A stretch of 64,000 nucleotides of DNA from Arthrobacter sp. H-02-3 (lineage in GTDB: Bacteria; Actinomycetota; Actinomycetes; Actinomycetales; Micrococcaceae): contig NZ_PYUI01000009.1 in the NCBI RefSeq assembly GCF_003097355.1, positions 62,001-126,000 of the forward strand, read 5' to 3'. Of this stretch, positions 9,071 through 19,581 are shown in pieces (the stretch's first letter is position 1; each line of letters starts with the position of its first letter). The notes under the pieces were generated by a model, which saw nothing but the letters and a program-made list of their open reading frames with translations, did no database searches and was not told the DNA's origin. The position numbers were made by a program, and so were the translations under genes.

Positions 9071-9997
9071 TCAGCGCAGGCGCCGTTCCAACTCCGCCGG
9101 GATCCGCCCTGTCGAGCCCCGAACTGCGTCCGTGAACCCTGCGACGGCGGCGCGTAAAAGCTTGGCGCGGCCCGGGCTGAAGGTGAAGCGCAGGATATGC
9201 GCCTTCAGTTCCTCCACGAGGCGCCGCAGCACCCAGCCCGGATACTTGCGCAGGTAGCGCAGGGTCAACAGCGTCCCGTTCCGGCAGATGTAGTAGACCC
9301 GGCTGGGCGAGTGGTAGTTATACGAAATTTCCCGGCCGAGGACCCGCACCGGCCGGCCGAAGAGCCGGCCGGGCTCGCGCTGTCCGAGGTCGTGGGCGAT
9401 GTCACAGCCCTCACCCACCAGGACGCTGAGCCCTGCGGCACGGGTGCGCATGGTGAATTCGGAGTCGACGCCGTCGATGAACAGGGCCTCCTCGAAGGGG
9501 CCCAGCCGGTCCACGGTGGAGCGCGGGATGAGGAAACCGGACTGCATCGGATCGAAGGCGTGCACGAACCGGCCGTCGGTGTGGAGGACGGGGATGGGGT
9601 GGCCGCTGTAGGAGGCGGCCGTCACGAATCCGACGCCCATGCCGGCGGCGGTGGCGCGGGCGTAGGTGGCCAGGCCCCGCCGGACGTACTCGCCGACGGG
9701 GCGCGAGTCCTGGTCCAGCGTGAGGAAGAAGTCCGGGTTCCAGTGTGTCCGCGCCGCCGCGACGCCGGCGTTCAGGGCTGCCGCGATCCCGGAGTTTTGC
9801 GGTTGCCGGACCACCAGGGCGCCGGCGTCCGCGAGGCCGGCCAGCACGGCTTCGGAGCCGTCGGGCGATCCGTCGTCCACGACGACGACGTGCGCCACCT
9901 GCTGCTGCAGGGCCCGCACGGTGTCGGTCAGGGACGGATCGGGGCGGTAGGCGGCGACGACGGCGACGACGCTGGGGGACGGATCATTCGGCGACAA
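9071..9997 (-). CDS. Family 2 glycosyltransferase (rhamnosyltransferase-like)
   Basis: A 308-residue GT2 protein with VVAVVAAYRPDPS, VVVVDDGSPDGSE, QNSGIAAALNAG, LTLDQDSRP and FIDGVDSEFTMR. These motifs are shared in the same order with the product of 4818-5711, so the two are paralogues in one operon and probably add related sugars. The start overlaps the 3' end of the flippase gene by 14 bp, so the two are probably translationally coupled. Confidence 0.87.
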   Translation of the reverse strand: MSPNDPSPSVVAVVAAYRPDPSLTDTVRALQQQVAHVVVVDDGSPDGSEAVLAGLADAGALVVRQPQNSGIAAALNAGVAAARTHWNPDFFLTLDQDSRPVGEYVRRGLATYARATAAGMGVGFVTAASYSGHPIPVLHTDGRFVHAFDPMQSGFLIPRSTVDRLGPFEEALFIDGVDSEFTMRTRAAGLSVLVGEGCDIAHDLGQREPGRLFGRPVRVLGREISYNYHSPSRVYYICRNGTLLTLRYLRKYPGWVLRRLVEELKAHILRFTFSPGRAKLLRAAVAGFTDAVRGSTGRIPAELERRLR

Positions 9998-11219
9998 CGG
10001 GCTCCATGCTTTCTTTGGCGAGCAGTCGTGACCCCGGGATCAGCAGGGTCACGAACAGGATAGCTTCGCTCAAGGCCATGCCCAGCGCGATGCCGGGGGC
10101 GTTCCCGATGGACCCGGCGTAGATCATGGCCGCGACCCCGAACACGGCGGAGATCAGCGTCCAGCGCAGCACGAGGCTCTGCTGGCCGGCCGGAATGAGC
10201 AGGTTCCGGATGAACGGGGTGCTGGCACTGAGGAAGAGGAAGGCGAGACCGTAGTAGAAGCACAGTTCGGTGGTTGCCTGGGCCTGTCCGGCGAAAAGGA
10301 GGCTGCTGACAAACGGTCCGGCGACGGTCAGGACCGCCGCGCCGATTACGCCGAGTCCGATGTGGGACCAGATGGCTGCCAGGTGGCGCCGTTTGCGGCC
10401 GGACGCCCCGCGTTCGAGGGTCCAGCCCTGGAAGGCATTGCCCAGGGCCACCACGGTGAAGAGGCCGAAGCGGTACAGCGTGTCGGCCGTGGCCAGGCTG
10501 CCGGACGCCGCCGGGGCGGTCGTGGCGGTGGCAATCGGGGTGGGCGTGGAGGCGTAGGCGTTGCCGGCGAGGCTGATGCCCGCCGTCCGGCCCTGGGCCC
10601 CGAGCTCGCGGAGGGCGCCGCGGAGATCGCGGGGCCACCAGTTTCCTCCGGGGGAGTAGGTCCGGTGGAACACGATGAGGGAGGCCAGGCTCATGGCGGC
10701 GACCAGGGCCGTGTAGTACCAGAGCTGGTGGCTGATCAGCAGCACGGGGACGGCCAGGGCGGTGGCGATGAAACGCGGAACGGTGTCGTAGACAGCCAGC
10801 AGCCGCGGCTGGCCCAGCCCGATGCAGAACCACGACGGCGACATCCCCGCGAACGCGACCGCCCACGCCATGGCCACGGCTTCCCAGCGGAATGCGGGAA
10901 CGGCCACGAGCGCGGCGACGGCGGCGGCGGCGGGCAAAGTGAGGACGAGCAGCAGCAGCCGGGTCCGGATGCTGCGCAGGTAGACCCGGGCCCGGTCGGC
11001 GCTGCTGGCCGCCCGGGCGACGGCGACGGGCCCGTCCACGTTCCAGCCCCACATCAAGATGGTGGCGGCGAAGGTGCCGATTGCCTGCCCCGAGATGACG
11101 CTGGAGATTCCTTCGCCGCCCACGAAGCCGGAGATGACCGGGAGCAGCAAGAGCGGGGTGATCAAGGACAGCAGGGGCAGAATGGTGAACCCTGAAAGTC
11201 GTAGCAGTACGGTTCTCAT
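9984..11219 (-). CDS. Wzx-like polysaccharide/lipid-linked oligosaccharide flippase
   Basis: A 411-residue integral membrane protein with about twelve hydrophobic segments and few charged loops, starting MRTVLLRLSGFTILPLLSL. Length and topology fit the polysaccharide biosynthesis (Wzx/RfbX, MOP superfamily) flippases that move undecaprenyl-linked glycans across the membrane. It is the promoter-proximal gene of the seven-gene operon. No Wzy polymerase is obvious in the operon; the DUF6541 or DUF2142 proteins could fill a related membrane role, but that is conjecture. Confidence 0.8.
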   Translation of the reverse strand: MRTVLLRLSGFTILPLLSLITPLLLLPVISGFVGGEGISSVISGQAIGTFAATILMWGWNVDGPVAVARAASSADRARVYLRSIRTRLLLLVLTLPAAAAVAALVAVPAFRWEAVAMAWAVAFAGMSPSWFCIGLGQPRLLAVYDTVPRFIATALAVPVLLISHQLWYYTALVAAMSLASLIVFHRTYSPGGNWWPRDLRGALRELGAQGRTAGISLAGNAYASTPTPIATATTAPAASGSLATADTLYRFGLFTVVALGNAFQGWTLERGASGRKRRHLAAIWSHIGLGVIGAAVLTVAGPFVSSLLFAGQAQATTELCFYYGLAFLFLSASTPFIRNLLIPAGQQSLVLRWTLISAVFGVAAMIYAGSIGNAPGIALGMALSEAILFVTLLIPGSRLLAKESMEPVVAE

Positions 11220-11306
11220 TCGAGCCGGAATCCTTGTTTCTTAGACATCGTCCCTCGATCCTACGGGATGCCCGGCCGCTGCCCGCGGTCCCCTAGGATG
11301 GTGCAG

Positions 11307-12071
11307 ATGAACGATCAGAACCGGTTGCCCGACGTTCCGCTCCGGGCCAGCATCTGCATGGCAACGTACAACGGCGCGGAGTTCGTGGAGGAGCAGCTCG
11401 CCTCGATCCTGGCCCAGCTGGGCCCCGACGACGAGATCGTGATCGTGGACGACGCGTCCACGGATGACACCGTGGCGCGGATCCGGCAGCTCGCTGATCC
11501 CAGGATCCGTCTAATCGAGGCCGCCGCCAACCAGGGGTACGTCCGCTCCTTCGAGCAGGCCGTGCGGGCCAGCCGCGGCGGAGCGATCTTCCTGGCCGAC
11601 CAGGATGACGTCTGGATCGGGGGCCGGCTGGACGCCATGCTGGAAGCCTTGGCCACGCACGCCGTCGTGGCCAGTAACTTCGATGTGCTCGGCGGGGGCG
11701 ACCGGCCCCCGATTCCCCGGCTCCGCGCGGCCGACAGCGGCCGCCACCGGGCCAACCTCTGGGGCATCATGGTCGGCTACCGTGCCTACTACGGCTGCGG
11801 GATGGCCTTCCGTCGCGAAGTGCTGCCCAGCTTTGTCCCGGTGCCCGCGTACCTGCACGAGTCCCACGACCTCTGGCTCGCAATCCTCGGCAATACCGCG
11901 GGCTCCATCCGTCACCTGGACGACTCGACCCTGCTACGGAGGCTGCACGAGAGCAATGCCACCCCGCGCGGCTGGCGTTCGCTGCGTGTCATCCTGGCCG
12001 CACGGGTGGTGCTCCTGCGCCTCATGGTCGAGGCCCGCCGGAGGCTCCGCGCCGCGTCGGCGCGGACGTAG
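11307..12071 (+). CDS. Family 2 glycosyltransferase (RgpB/alpha-1,3-rhamnosyltransferase-like)
   Basis: A 254-residue GT2 protein. ASICMATYNGAEFVEEQL is the usual opening of alpha-L-rhamnosyl alpha-1,3-rhamnosyltransferases, followed by IVIVDDASTDDT and FLADQDDVW, the metal-binding element. I prefer the ATG at 11307, which has an AGGA 8 bases upstream, over an ATG at 11298 and the more distal start at 11268. It is divergent from the flippase operon and ends before a perfect 17-bp stem terminator. It probably extends a rhamnan chain, by family and context. Confidence 0.85.
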   Translation: MNDQNRLPDVPLRASICMATYNGAEFVEEQLASILAQLGPDDEIVIVDDASTDDTVARIRQLADPRIRLIEAAANQGYVRSFEQAVRASRGGAIFLADQDDVWIGGRLDAMLEALATHAVVASNFDVLGGGDRPPIPRLRAADSGRHRANLWGIMVGYRAYYGCGMAFRREVLPSFVPVPAYLHESHDLWLAILGNTAGSIRHLDDSTLLRRLHESNATPRGWRSLRVILAARVVLLRLMVEARRRLRAASART

Positions 12072-12093
12072 CTTCAAGAGTCCAGCCGTGGAC

Positions 12094-12132
12094 CACGAAG
12101 GCCCGGGACCTATGCGGTCCCGGGCCTTCGTG
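12094..12132. terminator. Strong bidirectional hairpin terminator
   Basis: A perfect 17-bp inverted repeat (12094-12110 and 12116-12132) with a 5-base loop TATGC lies between two convergent genes. There is no long T-tract, as is common in actinobacteria. Confidence 0.85.
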
Positions 12133-12178
12133 CGTCAGGTGTCCCTGAACGTCGTTCGTCCCTAAAAGTCGGTCGCCC

Positions 12179-13951
12179 CTAGAAGTAGGAGACATCCACC
12201 GTCCGCGTGGCGAGGCTGTTGGTCAGCTGCCAGCTGTTGCCGCGCACGATGCCCACAGTGGTCAGTTTGTCACCGTTCCAATCGCCCGTGATGGGACGGT
12301 CGGTGCTGACCCCGAAGGCGATGAAGTTGGAGACCACGGGGGACTTGATCCGGTTGCTGAGCCACCATTCGCCGTTGCGCCACACGCCGATGCTGGTCTT
12401 TCCGTCGCCGTCCCAGTCACCGACGATCGGCGTATCGGAGGGAATCCCGAAGCCGGTGTACTCATTGACCACCGGATTGTTGACGTTATAGCTGACCTGG
12501 AAACTGGAGTTGCGCCAGATGCCGATTCCGTCGCGGCCGGCGCCGCTCCAGTCGCCAACGATCGGGGTGTCGGAGCCGACGCCGAAGCCCACCACCTTCG
12601 TGATGGCCATGGTGTTGAGGTCATCGACGAGCCACCACATGCCGTTCCGGAAGATCCCTATCCCGGCCCGGCCGTCACCGTTCCAGTCGCCGACCACGGG
12701 CTTGTCGCCCGGCATGCCGTAACTGAAGCAGCGCCGCGGGGCGGAGGGCATCTGCAGACACCAGAACCCGTCCTTGAACCAGCCGGTGTAGGACTTGCCG
12801 TCGCCGGCCCACTTGCCGCTGAGCAGCGTGGCGCCGGGTATGAGGCCGATCGGGTAGGTGTCAGGCGTGGAGGCGAGTTTGCGCAGCTGGTCCAGCGAGC
12901 CGTTGAAGACGTTCTGATCGCCGGGGAACGTGGCCTTGACGGTCTGGGAAGCGTCGGCGTAGGCGTTGGCATACTGCCAGACGGTGTAGGTGGGCCATCC
13001 GCCGGGAACGGCCGGTGCATTGGTGTAGTAGGAGGCCAGCCACAGCGGGTTGGTCTGGCTGAATTCGCTGGTGTTGCCCAGGCAGTCGCGCCAGAAGTAG
13101 TAGCTCGTGTAGATCATGGCCTGTTTGTTGGTCATGCGGTACACGGTCTGGGTGAAGTCCCGGACCCAGGTGGCCAGCTGCCCCGGCGTGGCACCGTAGC
13201 AGCGGTTGAGGCCGGCGTAGGGGTTGTCCTCGATGTCCAGGACCGGGGGCATCGTGACGCCGTCGGCGGACCAGCCGCCGCCGTTGTTGACGAAGAACTG
13301 GGCCTGGGCGGCGCCCCCGGAGACATCCGGCCGGCCGAAGTGATATGCCCCGCGGAGCAGGCCGACGGAACTCGCGCCCGTGTACTGGGCCCCGAATTGG
13401 CTGTTCACGTAGCTGGTGCCCTCCGTGGCCTTGACGTAGGCGAAGCGGGCGCCGTTGGCCTTAACGGAGGACCAGTTGACGCTGCCCTGCCACGAACTCA
13501 CATCCAGTCCCAGAGGCTGCCCGCGGGTGTCCAGCGGCTGCTCCGCCACCCACGGCTCGGTCGCTTGGGTCACGGCGGCCTGCTGCGTCTTGGCCATCGC
13601 CGCCGAGGCCGACGCCGGATTCAGTCCGGCCCGCCCCATTGTCGCCTGGCCCTGTTGCGGGGCGGCCGCGGCTTCCGCCGTGGCCGGAGCGGACGACGGC
13701 GCCGCCACTGCCGTCGCCGCCTGCGCCGTGGCTTGAGGGGTGGTGGCCGGGGCGCTGGCCTTCGCGGGGGCAGCCGCGCTGGTTGTCGCCGTCGGTTTGG
13801 GGGTCGCTGTGGGCGCGGCGGCGGTGGCGGTCGGGGAGGGGCTGGGAGCGGGTGCCGCAGATGCAGGGTTAGCCCAGGTCAGCGCCAGCGCGAAGGGAAG
13901 GCAGAGTGCCGCCGCGGTCCGTAGTTTGTGGATTTTGATAGTCGTCACCAT
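12179..13951 (-). CDS. Secreted GH25 muramidase with FG-GAP/VCBS-like repeat tail
   Basis: A 590-residue exported protein. It has a signal peptide (basic start, hydrophobic core, cleavage near PASAAPAP), then a long Ala/Pro/Thr-rich linker to about residue 130. A glycoside hydrolase 25 domain follows (about 145-350), with LGLDVSSWQG and the catalytic pair in PPVLDIEDN. The C-terminal part has five repeats of the form GDWxGDGxxxIGxxRNGxWWL, an FG-GAP/VCBS-like beta-propeller. GH25 enzymes cleave the MurNAc-GlcNAc bond. The repeats probably bind wall polymer, which fits its place inside a wall-polysaccharide locus. It could serve wall remodelling or attack on competitors. Confidence 0.9.
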   Translation of the reverse strand: MVTTIKIHKLRTAAALCLPFALALTWANPASAAPAPSPSPTATAAAPTATPKPTATTSAAAPAKASAPATTPQATAQAATAVAAPSSAPATAEAAAAPQQGQATMGRAGLNPASASAAMAKTQQAAVTQATEPWVAEQPLDTRGQPLGLDVSSWQGSVNWSSVKANGARFAYVKATEGTSYVNSQFGAQYTGASSVGLLRGAYHFGRPDVSGGAAQAQFFVNNGGGWSADGVTMPPVLDIEDNPYAGLNRCYGATPGQLATWVRDFTQTVYRMTNKQAMIYTSYYFWRDCLGNTSEFSQTNPLWLASYYTNAPAVPGGWPTYTVWQYANAYADASQTVKATFPGDQNVFNGSLDQLRKLASTPDTYPIGLIPGATLLSGKWAGDGKSYTGWFKDGFWCLQMPSAPRRCFSYGMPGDKPVVGDWNGDGRAGIGIFRNGMWWLVDDLNTMAITKVVGFGVGSDTPIVGDWSGAGRDGIGIWRNSSFQVSYNVNNPVVNEYTGFGIPSDTPIVGDWDGDGKTSIGVWRNGEWWLSNRIKSPVVSNFIAFGVSTDRPITGDWNGDKLTTVGIVRGNSWQLTNSLATRTVDVSYF

Positions 13952-14090
13952 TACTCCGGAGGATCTGGACAGAGGCCAAGATCACCCCCGTATGTGCGTA
14001 AAGAGTAACCAATTGCCCTCAGTGTTACCACTGTGGCCAATGTTGCTTTTGGTGTGTCCCGCGTCGGGACGGGAGAAAATCGTCAGCCGG

Positions 14091-15101
<1,011 letters not shown>

Positions 15102-15104
15102 ATC

Positions 15105-16529
15105 ATGTCGATCGAGTTCTCGAAGAAGCTCACAGCACACGAAACCCCGATTCCCGGCGTCGTCCTGTACGACCTTCCGGTCCACGGCGACAACCGGGGC
15201 TGGTTCAAGGAGAACTGGCAGCGGGAAAAGATGGTGGCGCTCGGCCTGCCGGACTTCCGCCCGGTGCAGAACAACATCTCCTTCAACGAGTCGGCGGGCA
15301 CCACCCGCGGGATCCACGCCGAGCCGTGGGACAAGTTCATTTCCGTGGCCACCGGCCGGATCTTCGGCGCCTGGGTGGACCTGCGCGAAGGCCCGACGTT
15401 CGGCGCCGTGTTCACTGCCGAAATGGATCCCAGCCAGGCCATCTTCATTCCCCGCGGAGTGGGGAATGCCTTCCAGACGCTGGAAGACAACACCGCCTAC
15501 ACCTACCTCGTCAACGACCACTGGTCCGCCGACGCCCAGGGCCAGTACACCTTCCTGAACCTCGCCGACGAAACCGCGGCCATCAGCTGGCCTGTGCCGC
15601 TGGAGCAGGCCGAGCTCTCGGACAAGGACAAGGCACACCCGCGGCTGGCGGACGTCACGCCGATGCCGCCGAAGAAGGTCCTCGTGGTCGGTGCCGACGG
15701 CCAGCTCGGCAAGGCCCTGCGCAAACAGTACGACGGCGACGCGTCCGTTGAATTCGCCGGCCGCGGCGAGTTCGACCTCGGCAGCGAGGACGCCTTCACC
15801 GGGCGCAACTGGAAAAACTATTCCGCGATCATCAACGCCGCGGCCTACACGGCGGTGGATGCCGCCGAGTCGGCCGAAGGCCGTGCGGCGGCCTGGGCGG
15901 TCAACGTCACGGCCGTGGCGCGGCTGGCCCGCACCGCCGTCGAACACGACCTCACACTGGTCCACGTGTCCTCGGACTATGTCTTCGACGGCACGCGCGC
16001 CACACACGACGAGTCGGAGCCCCTGGCGCCGCTGGGCGTCTACGGCCAGACCAAGGCCGCGGGCGACGCCGTCGTCAGCGTGGTGCCCCGGCACTACATC
16101 GTGCGCACGAGCTGGGTGATCGGCGAAGGCAACAACTTCGTCCGCACCATGGCCTCGCTGGCGGAACGCGGCATAGAGCCGTCGGTGGTGGACGACCAGA
16201 TCGGGCGGCTGAGCTTCACGGAGGACATCGCCGCCGGCATCCGGCACCTGCTGGAGTCGGGCGCCGCGTACGGCGTCTACAACCTCAGCAACGACGGCGA
16301 GCCGCAGTCCTGGGCGGACATCGCCGCGGACGTCTACGAGCTCGCCGGCAAGCCGCGGGAGGCCGTGACGGGTGTCAGCACGGAGGAGTACTTCAAGGGC
16401 AAGGCCGTCTCGCCGCGCCCGTTGAACAGTGCCCTCGAGCTGGACAAGATCAAGGCCGCCGGGTTCGTCCCGCCGCTGTCCTCGGCCCGGCTCAGGGCGT
16501 ACATGGGGGCAACAGTTCCCCAGCACTGA
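15105..16529 (+). CDS. rmlCD: Bifunctional dTDP-4-dehydrorhamnose 3,5-epimerase / reductase (RmlC-RmlD fusion)
   Basis: A 474-residue fusion of the last two enzymes of the pathway. Residues 1 to about 180 form the RmlC cupin: VHGDNRGWFKENWQREKM, QNNISFNESAGTTRGIHAEPWDK with the active-site His, and IFIPRGVGNAFQTLEDNTAY. From about residue 190, KKVLVVGADGQLGKALR opens the NAD(P)H-binding RmlD half, with VSSDYVFDG and VYGQTKAAGD carrying the SDR Tyr/Lys. Fusing these two steps would channel the unstable 4-keto intermediate. Such fusions are known in Arthrobacter-group genomes. A terminator follows at 16567. Confidence 0.95.
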   Translation: MSIEFSKKLTAHETPIPGVVLYDLPVHGDNRGWFKENWQREKMVALGLPDFRPVQNNISFNESAGTTRGIHAEPWDKFISVATGRIFGAWVDLREGPTFGAVFTAEMDPSQAIFIPRGVGNAFQTLEDNTAYTYLVNDHWSADAQGQYTFLNLADETAAISWPVPLEQAELSDKDKAHPRLADVTPMPPKKVLVVGADGQLGKALRKQYDGDASVEFAGRGEFDLGSEDAFTGRNWKNYSAIINAAAYTAVDAAESAEGRAAAWAVNVTAVARLARTAVEHDLTLVHVSSDYVFDGTRATHDESEPLAPLGVYGQTKAAGDAVVSVVPRHYIVRTSWVIGEGNNFVRTMASLAERGIEPSVVDDQIGRLSFTEDIAAGIRHLLESGAAYGVYNLSNDGEPQSWADIAADVYELAGKPREAVTGVSTEEYFKGKAVSPRPLNSALELDKIKAAGFVPPLSSARLRAYMGATVPQH

Positions 16530-16566
16530 TCCTTGGCCGTGCGGTTCAGCTAAGGAGCAGCACGCG

Positions 16567-16607
16567 AAAAAGACCCGTTCACGCGCATGTCGTGGACGGG
16601 TCTTTTT
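16567..16607. terminator. Intrinsic terminator after rmlB-rmlCD
   Basis: A 12-bp stem, A5-GACCCGT at 16567-16578 pairing with ACGGGTC-T5 at 16596-16607, extended by an inner TCACG/CGTGG helix. The A and T tracts make it usable from both strands, and it sits between convergent genes. Confidence 0.9.
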
Positions 16608-16644
16608 GGTGCGGGCGCCGCGGGAGCCGCGGGAGCGGGCGGGC

Positions 16645-18315
16645 TCAGCCGGCCGCGGCCTCGGCAGCGGGACGCTTGCGGGCGCGCCTGGTCCTGGACG
16701 GCCACGGCCGCTTCGGGAGCAGAGTATGGCCCGGGAACAGGTAGCTGAACAGCTTCGAAGCGCAGAGCAGGACTGCCGCGGTGAAGGCCAGCGTGAGAAC
16801 CTCCCAGGTCAGCGGCGGCTGCCAGCCCGGCACGGTGAACATGGTCTGCCAGTTGGCCGTTTCCTGGATGCCCACAACATAGCGCCGGAGCACGTTCACA
16901 AAGGCATAGGCCTGTGCGACGCAGCCGGCCACCAGCAGGATCCGGGCGATGGTCATGCTCTGCGGCCGCTGTCCGAACGGCCGGAACCGCATGGCGAGCC
17001 CGGCTGAGATGACCGCGATCGTGAACAGCGGCAGGCTGTACCGGCCCTGCCAGATGAAGCCCGTGGTGTTGATGAGGGCCGCCTGCACCACGGCAGGGAC
17101 CACCGCCAGCAACGCGACCGCCACCCAGAAGGCAGCCTGCAGCCGGTAGGGCCGGACCAGCATGACCGTGAGCATGAGCCCGATGAGCAACATGCTCCAG
17201 AACATCTGGACGGCCTGCGGAACCGGTGCGTCCAGCCACCCCGCAACGCCGATGTACTGGCCGACAAAGTCGAAGGACTTGTCCATCATCGTCAGGAACG
17301 CGTTGTACGGCCGCACCTCGCCGGCGACGTTGGAGATCCCGGCCGGGGCTTCGCCGGCCGAAGCCGGTGCCCGGAGCATCAGGAAATTCCACGCCACGCC
17401 CAGGACGATGCCCACCGTGGCCAGTGCGGTTACTGCCAGCACCACCCGATTCCTGAAGATGGCGACGATGTCAGCGCGCCGGAAGAAGAGGCAGGCAACG
17501 ATCGCGCCGCACAGGAGCCACAACAGGGATATGTTGCGGGTGTTCGCGAGAGTCGCGGCCGCGATGCCGACCGTCAGGATGCCCGGGCGGGCCCGCTCCA
17601 GGTGCCGCGAGTTCTCCAACACGGACACCAGCCCGCAGAAGGCCGCCATGGAGGCCGCGATTTCCAGCGAATTCGGATTGATGCCGCTGCCCAGGAACAG
17701 GACCATCGGCGTCGTCGAAATGGCGGCCGCGACGAGCGGCCACTTGGGGTGGCGCAGCCGGTGCAGGGCCGTGAAACCGGCGGCGTAGAAGGCTGCGGAC
17801 AGCAGGCCGCTGACGATGCGCATGGCGTAGATCGCCGGGGCCCCGGACATGACGAGGCTGGGCAGCCCGACAAGCCAGTAGTAGAAGGGGTTGTACAGTC
17901 CGGCCGACGTCACACCGATGGTGAGGTCGTTGTCATCGAGGGGGATCGCCGGGGCGCAGCCTGCCGGTTTCGTCACCTGGAAGGGGAAGCACATCTGCGC
18001 CTGCACGTTGGCGATGTAGGACGGAACCTGCACATGGACGCCGTGGCCGTACGATTCGCCGGGGCCCGGGAAGAACTGGCCCCGGGATACTGCGGCCGCC
18101 TTGATGGTGTGCGAGGGTTCGTCCGGATAGGCCATGAGGGGGGTGGCCAGGATCCACAGGGTGATGAGGAGGGACAGAAGGGCGAAGACGGGAAGGAAGA
18201 AGCCCATGCCACCGCGGGTGGTTGCCGACAGCGCGAACCGCCGAGCCTTGCCGGGCCGGGCGCCGGGCACGGAGCCTGCTGGTGACGTGCGGGCCGCCTC
18301 GGTTGCGTGAATCAC
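16645..18315 (-). CDS. DUF2142 polytopic membrane protein (first copy)
   Basis: A 556-residue membrane protein with a short basic N-terminus and about twelve spans. It has the DUF2142 hallmarks YPDEPSHTIKAAAVSRGQF in the first extracytoplasmic loop and NPFYYWLVGLPS, INPNSLEIAASMA and ANTRNISLLWL further on. DUF2142 proteins resemble GT-C glycosyltransferases and are found in surface-glycan loci. It overlaps the upstream PstS-like gene by 4 bp (ATGA). A second member, with the same motifs, is at 20055-21629. Its substrate is unknown. Confidence 0.85.
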   Translation of the reverse strand: MIHATEAARTSPAGSVPGARPGKARRFALSATTRGGMGFFLPVFALLSLLITLWILATPLMAYPDEPSHTIKAAAVSRGQFFPGPGESYGHGVHVQVPSYIANVQAQMCFPFQVTKPAGCAPAIPLDDNDLTIGVTSAGLYNPFYYWLVGLPSLVMSGAPAIYAMRIVSGLLSAAFYAAGFTALHRLRHPKWPLVAAAISTTPMVLFLGSGINPNSLEIAASMAAFCGLVSVLENSRHLERARPGILTVGIAAATLANTRNISLLWLLCGAIVACLFFRRADIVAIFRNRVVLAVTALATVGIVLGVAWNFLMLRAPASAGEAPAGISNVAGEVRPYNAFLTMMDKSFDFVGQYIGVAGWLDAPVPQAVQMFWSMLLIGLMLTVMLVRPYRLQAAFWVAVALLAVVPAVVQAALINTTGFIWQGRYSLPLFTIAVISAGLAMRFRPFGQRPQSMTIARILLVAGCVAQAYAFVNVLRRYVVGIQETANWQTMFTVPGWQPPLTWEVLTLAFTAAVLLCASKLFSYLFPGHTLLPKRPWPSRTRRARKRPAAEAAAG

Positions 18316-19373
18316 TGTGCGTCCCCGATCGTGTCAATCAGCTTTTTGGATTCCCGAATGGCCTCTTCGCTGGGAGAGGCGACACTGGCGAAGTACGTTG
18401 AGGACACCTGGCCGTCGGAACTGAGGACAAAGGTGCCCCAGGACTTTACGAGCGTGCTCAGTTGGTGGTTTGAATACTTACCGCAGAAGGCCTGGTAGCC
18501 GACGACGCCGAGGGCGTAGCCCTGGTTGCTTGTCTCGGGCAGAGTGAATTCCACCCCGGTGGGCAGTGTCCGGGTGGTGCCTTCCTGGGCGGCCACCGCG
18601 GCGGAGTCCTTGGACATGCGGACGTAACCTCCGCCGAATGAGAGCAAGGCGGTTTCGAAGCGGCTGCCGATCGAGCCGAGGTCCATGAACGCGATGCCGC
18701 CGGGGGTCTTGTCGACCTTGTCGGCAAGGTCGGAGTGCTTCTTGACGGTGACGGCGTTGCCGGTTTTCGGCCAGGTGGCGGATACGCCCGAGGTCCAGAC
18801 GGGGTCGGCGCTGAGGTACTTTGTGGCCGCTTCCGTTTCCACGCTGGGCTCCGTGGCCACGATGGGGGCGATGTCGTCCGAGGGGAGGGTGATGTCGGGG
18901 TTGATGTCCGCGATCTCACGCGCGTCCCAGCGGGTGATGGAGCCGGAGAAGATCCCGGCCAGGACTTCGCGGGTCAGCTTGACGTTCCGAAGGCTCGGAT
19001 TGTTGAGCGCGACGCCGATGGAGGTCACGGAAACGGGAACGGAGAATGCGCCCGCCGGCCCGCACACGTCCTTGGTCTGGTTCTGCTGTTCCGGTGTCAG
19101 GGGACCGTCCAGTGCGGCGAAGTAGGCTTGGCGCGTGGCCAGGGCCCTCAGTCCGACGTCGGATCCGTCCGGGGAGTAGTTGAGCGACGTGGCGGTGAGT
19201 TCCTTGCTCCAGGCGTTGCTCCAGGCCTCGATCGGCCCCTTCTGCACGGGCGTTCCGATCGCGGTGAGGGATCCCCGGACGTCGCTGACGGGCGTTCCTC
19301 CGGAGCAACCGGTCACTCCGATTCCCAGCAGCAGAATGCAGGCGAGAACTCCACCTGTGGACCGATTGCGCAA
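18312..19373 (-). CDS. PstS-like phosphate-binding lipoprotein, orphan
   Basis: A 353-residue substrate-binding protein. It has a lipoprotein signal (LLLGIGVTGCSGG, lipobox VTGC near residue 23) followed by a PstS-type fold with SLNYSPDGSDVGLRALATRQAYFAALDGPL and GIFSGSITRWDAREIADINP. The SITRWD-like block is conserved in phosphate-binding PstS proteins. The start is a TTG at 19373 with AAGGGA upstream. There are no pstC, pstA or pstB genes beside it. Instead it overlaps a DUF2142 gene, so it may sense or bind phosphate-containing glycan rather than feed an ABC transporter. That last point is conjecture. Confidence 0.82.
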   Translation of the reverse strand: MRNRSTGGVLACILLLGIGVTGCSGGTPVSDVRGSLTAIGTPVQKGPIEAWSNAWSKELTATSLNYSPDGSDVGLRALATRQAYFAALDGPLTPEQQNQTKDVCGPAGAFSVPVSVTSIGVALNNPSLRNVKLTREVLAGIFSGSITRWDAREIADINPDITLPSDDIAPIVATEPSVETEAATKYLSADPVWTSGVSATWPKTGNAVTVKKHSDLADKVDKTPGGIAFMDLGSIGSRFETALLSFGGGYVRMSKDSAAVAAQEGTTRTLPTGVEFTLPETSNQGYALGVVGYQAFCGKYSNHQLSTLVKSWGTFVLSSDGQVSSTYFASVASPSEEAIRESKKLIDTIGDAQ

Positions 19374-19581
19374 AGAATTTCCCTTCCCGTTCCGGAATGC
19401 CTCCGAAACCGTTCCTTATTACCCTAGCCGGTCCCGTGGTGTCGAGGGGTTGCCGGAACACGTCACCGGAGTCTGCACGGCACGCGGTGCTGGTCTAGAC
19501 TTGCCGGATGTCCCGGTGGATGAAAGCGCCCCGACACATCAACGATTACAGGCGGTATGTTCGAACAATGGGGATTGAATT

